Below, one piece after another: positions 63,145-64,000 of a stretch of 64,000 nucleotides of DNA (position 1 is its first letter; each line of letters starts with the position of its first letter). Both the position numbers and the translations under genes were made by a program. Location of the stretch: contig NZ_JQFA01000005.1 of NCBI RefSeq assembly GCF_000763385.1, positions 186,001 through 250,000 of the forward strand, given 5' to 3'. The notes beneath the pieces were generated by a model that made no database searches, had not been told where the DNA came from, and worked only from the letters and a program-made list of their open reading frames with translations. The DNA is from Leptolyngbya sp. KIOST-1 (lineage in GTDB: Bacteria > Cyanobacteriota > Cyanobacteriia > Phormidesmidales > Phormidesmidaceae).

Positions 63145-64000
63145 GTGGTCAAAATCGTCAGTCGTCAATCGCTGGGTGTGCAGCCCGTCTACGACATTGG
63201 GGTGGCCCGCGACCACAACTTTTTGCTGGCCGACGGTCCGGTGGCCGCCAACTGCTTTAACAAGTCCCACTCCACCGCCTACGGGTTTGTCACCTTTCAG
63301 ACCGCCTACCTGAAGGCCAACTACCCCGTGGAGTACATGGCGGCGCTGCTGACCTCCAACAGCGGCGACCAGGACAAGGTGCAGATGCACATCGCCAACT
63401 GCATCGCCATGGGCATTGAGGTGCTGCCCCCCGATATCAACCGATCGCTGGTCGATTTCACCCCCGAGGGCAAGAGCATTTTGTTTGGCCTCTCGGCGGT
63501 TCGCAACGTGGGTCTGGGGGCGATCGAGTGCATTCTCAGGCACCGCGAAGAGGAGGGGCCGTTTAAGTCGCTGGCGGAGCTTTGCGATCGCGTCGATCTG
63601 CACGCCGTCAACCGCCGCGCCCTGGAATCGCTGATTCTCAGTGGAGCCCTCGACCCCATCGACCCCAACCGCAACCAGCTGATGCAGGATCTGCCCCTGG
63701 TGATCGAGTGGGCCCAGGGGCGGGCCAAGGATCGCGAGATTGGCCAGGGCAACCTGTTCGACATGATGCTGGGCGGTGGCGACAGTCAGGCCGCATCCCC
63801 CACAGCGGGTTACGAAACCGCGCCCAAAGCGCCTCCGGTGGCCGATTTTGAGGCCCAGGAAAAGCTGCGCCAGGAAAAAGAACTGCTGGGCTTCTACATC
63901 TCTGACCACCCGCTCAAGTCGGTACAGCGACAGGCGCGGGTGCTGGCCCCCATCAACCTGGCGGAGCTGCACGAGCAGCCCGACAACGTCACCCTGAGCG
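63145..64000 (+). CDS. dnaE: DNA polymerase III alpha subunit, C-terminal part, with split-intein C-half (runs off the end)
   Basis: The first 36 residues ([34 protein letters not shown], 63145-63252) are the C-intein half of the cyanobacterial DnaE split intein, ending in the catalytic Asn. Cys+1 of the C-extein (63253) begins [20 protein letters not shown], the normal DnaE sequence, followed by the fingers and helix-hairpin-helix part ([20 protein letters not shown]). The mature polymerase forms by trans-splicing with a DnaE-N/IntN protein encoded elsewhere. Start is GTG with AAGGG nine bases upstream. The 3' end lies beyond the window. Confidence 0.96.
   Translation, partial: MVKIVSRQSLGVQPVYDIGVARDHNFLLADGPVAANCFNKSHSTAYGFVTFQTAYLKANYPVEYMAALLTSNSGDQDKVQMHIANCIAMGIEVLPPDINRSLVDFTPEGKSILFGLSAVRNVGLGAIECILRHREEEGPFKSLAELCDRVDLHAVNRRALESLILSGALDPIDPNRNQLMQDLPLVIEWAQGRAKDREIGQGNLFDMMLGGGDSQAASPTAGYETAPKAPPVADFEAQEKLRQEKELLGFYISDHPLKSVQRQARVLAPINLAELHEQPDNVTLS

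Noticed and set aside
1-64000. CRISPR array
   Set aside because: No regularly spaced repeat of 25-40 bp with unique spacers was seen; the repeats present are inverted repeats, tandem short repeats or gene duplications.

Overview
The window is chromosomal DNA of a GC-rich cyanobacterium, most likely a filamentous Leptolyngbya- or Nodosilinea-like strain. The evidence is psbZ, nblA, chlP and chlH, a lumazine synthase-psbZ pair, many GCGATCGC (HIP1) octamers, several protein families known mainly from cyanobacteria, and a DnaE C-terminal fragment led by the cyanobacterial DnaE split intein. Most of the sequence is dense housekeeping DNA.

Layout. 1-9.7 kb: a cyclase fragment, tRNA-Gly, ribH-psbZ, a DHH-CBS-tRNA nucleotidyltransferase fusion, a membrane pseudokinase, a UbiB/ABC1 kinase and a PP2C phosphatase. 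9.7-12.1 kb: nblA with a long leader, then an ISAs1-type element whose transposase middle is replaced by pieces of acr3, a phosphatase gene and an EamA transporter gene. 12.6-25.5 kb: a tandem universal stress protein, a Ser/Thr kinase, anmK-ktrA, a GuaB3-type protein, an MNT-HEPN pair, chlP, peptide deformylase and dnaA. 25.5-31.9 kb: a hybrid histidine kinase overlapping a REC-PAS-GGDEF-EAL protein, then a second universal stress protein. 32-37.7 kb: a decayed antitoxin-like gene, chlH and a YaaW-like gene.

37.8-50.3 kb is the accessory region. It holds two DUF433/DUF5615 toxin-antitoxin pairs and part of a third, hicA/hicB genes, a DUF2283/DUF4258-like pair, orphan antitoxins and an AT-rich AAA ATPase. 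It also holds a three-gene operon led by a TPR-CHAT protease. An ISKra4-type element sits inside hicA, and its interior is replaced by porin and metI fragments.

50.3-64 kb: a DUF305 lipoprotein behind a MerR-type promoter, sufA, a DUF6930 protein, a VOC protein, a DUF1400 hydrolase, a LexA with an intact autocleavage dyad and its own palindromic operator, a cluster of uncharacterised genes, a Uma2 nuclease, and the DnaE C-half running off the end.

The most unusual observation is the pair of mosaic insertion elements (10634-12100 and 40820-42176). They belong to two unrelated IS families. Each keeps inverted repeats, perfect target duplications and both ends of its transposase gene, while the middle consists of fragments of unrelated host genes. 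This resembles the gene-capturing Pack-type transposons of plants. In the second element, removing it together with one 9-bp target copy restores an uninterrupted hicA directly upstream of hicB.
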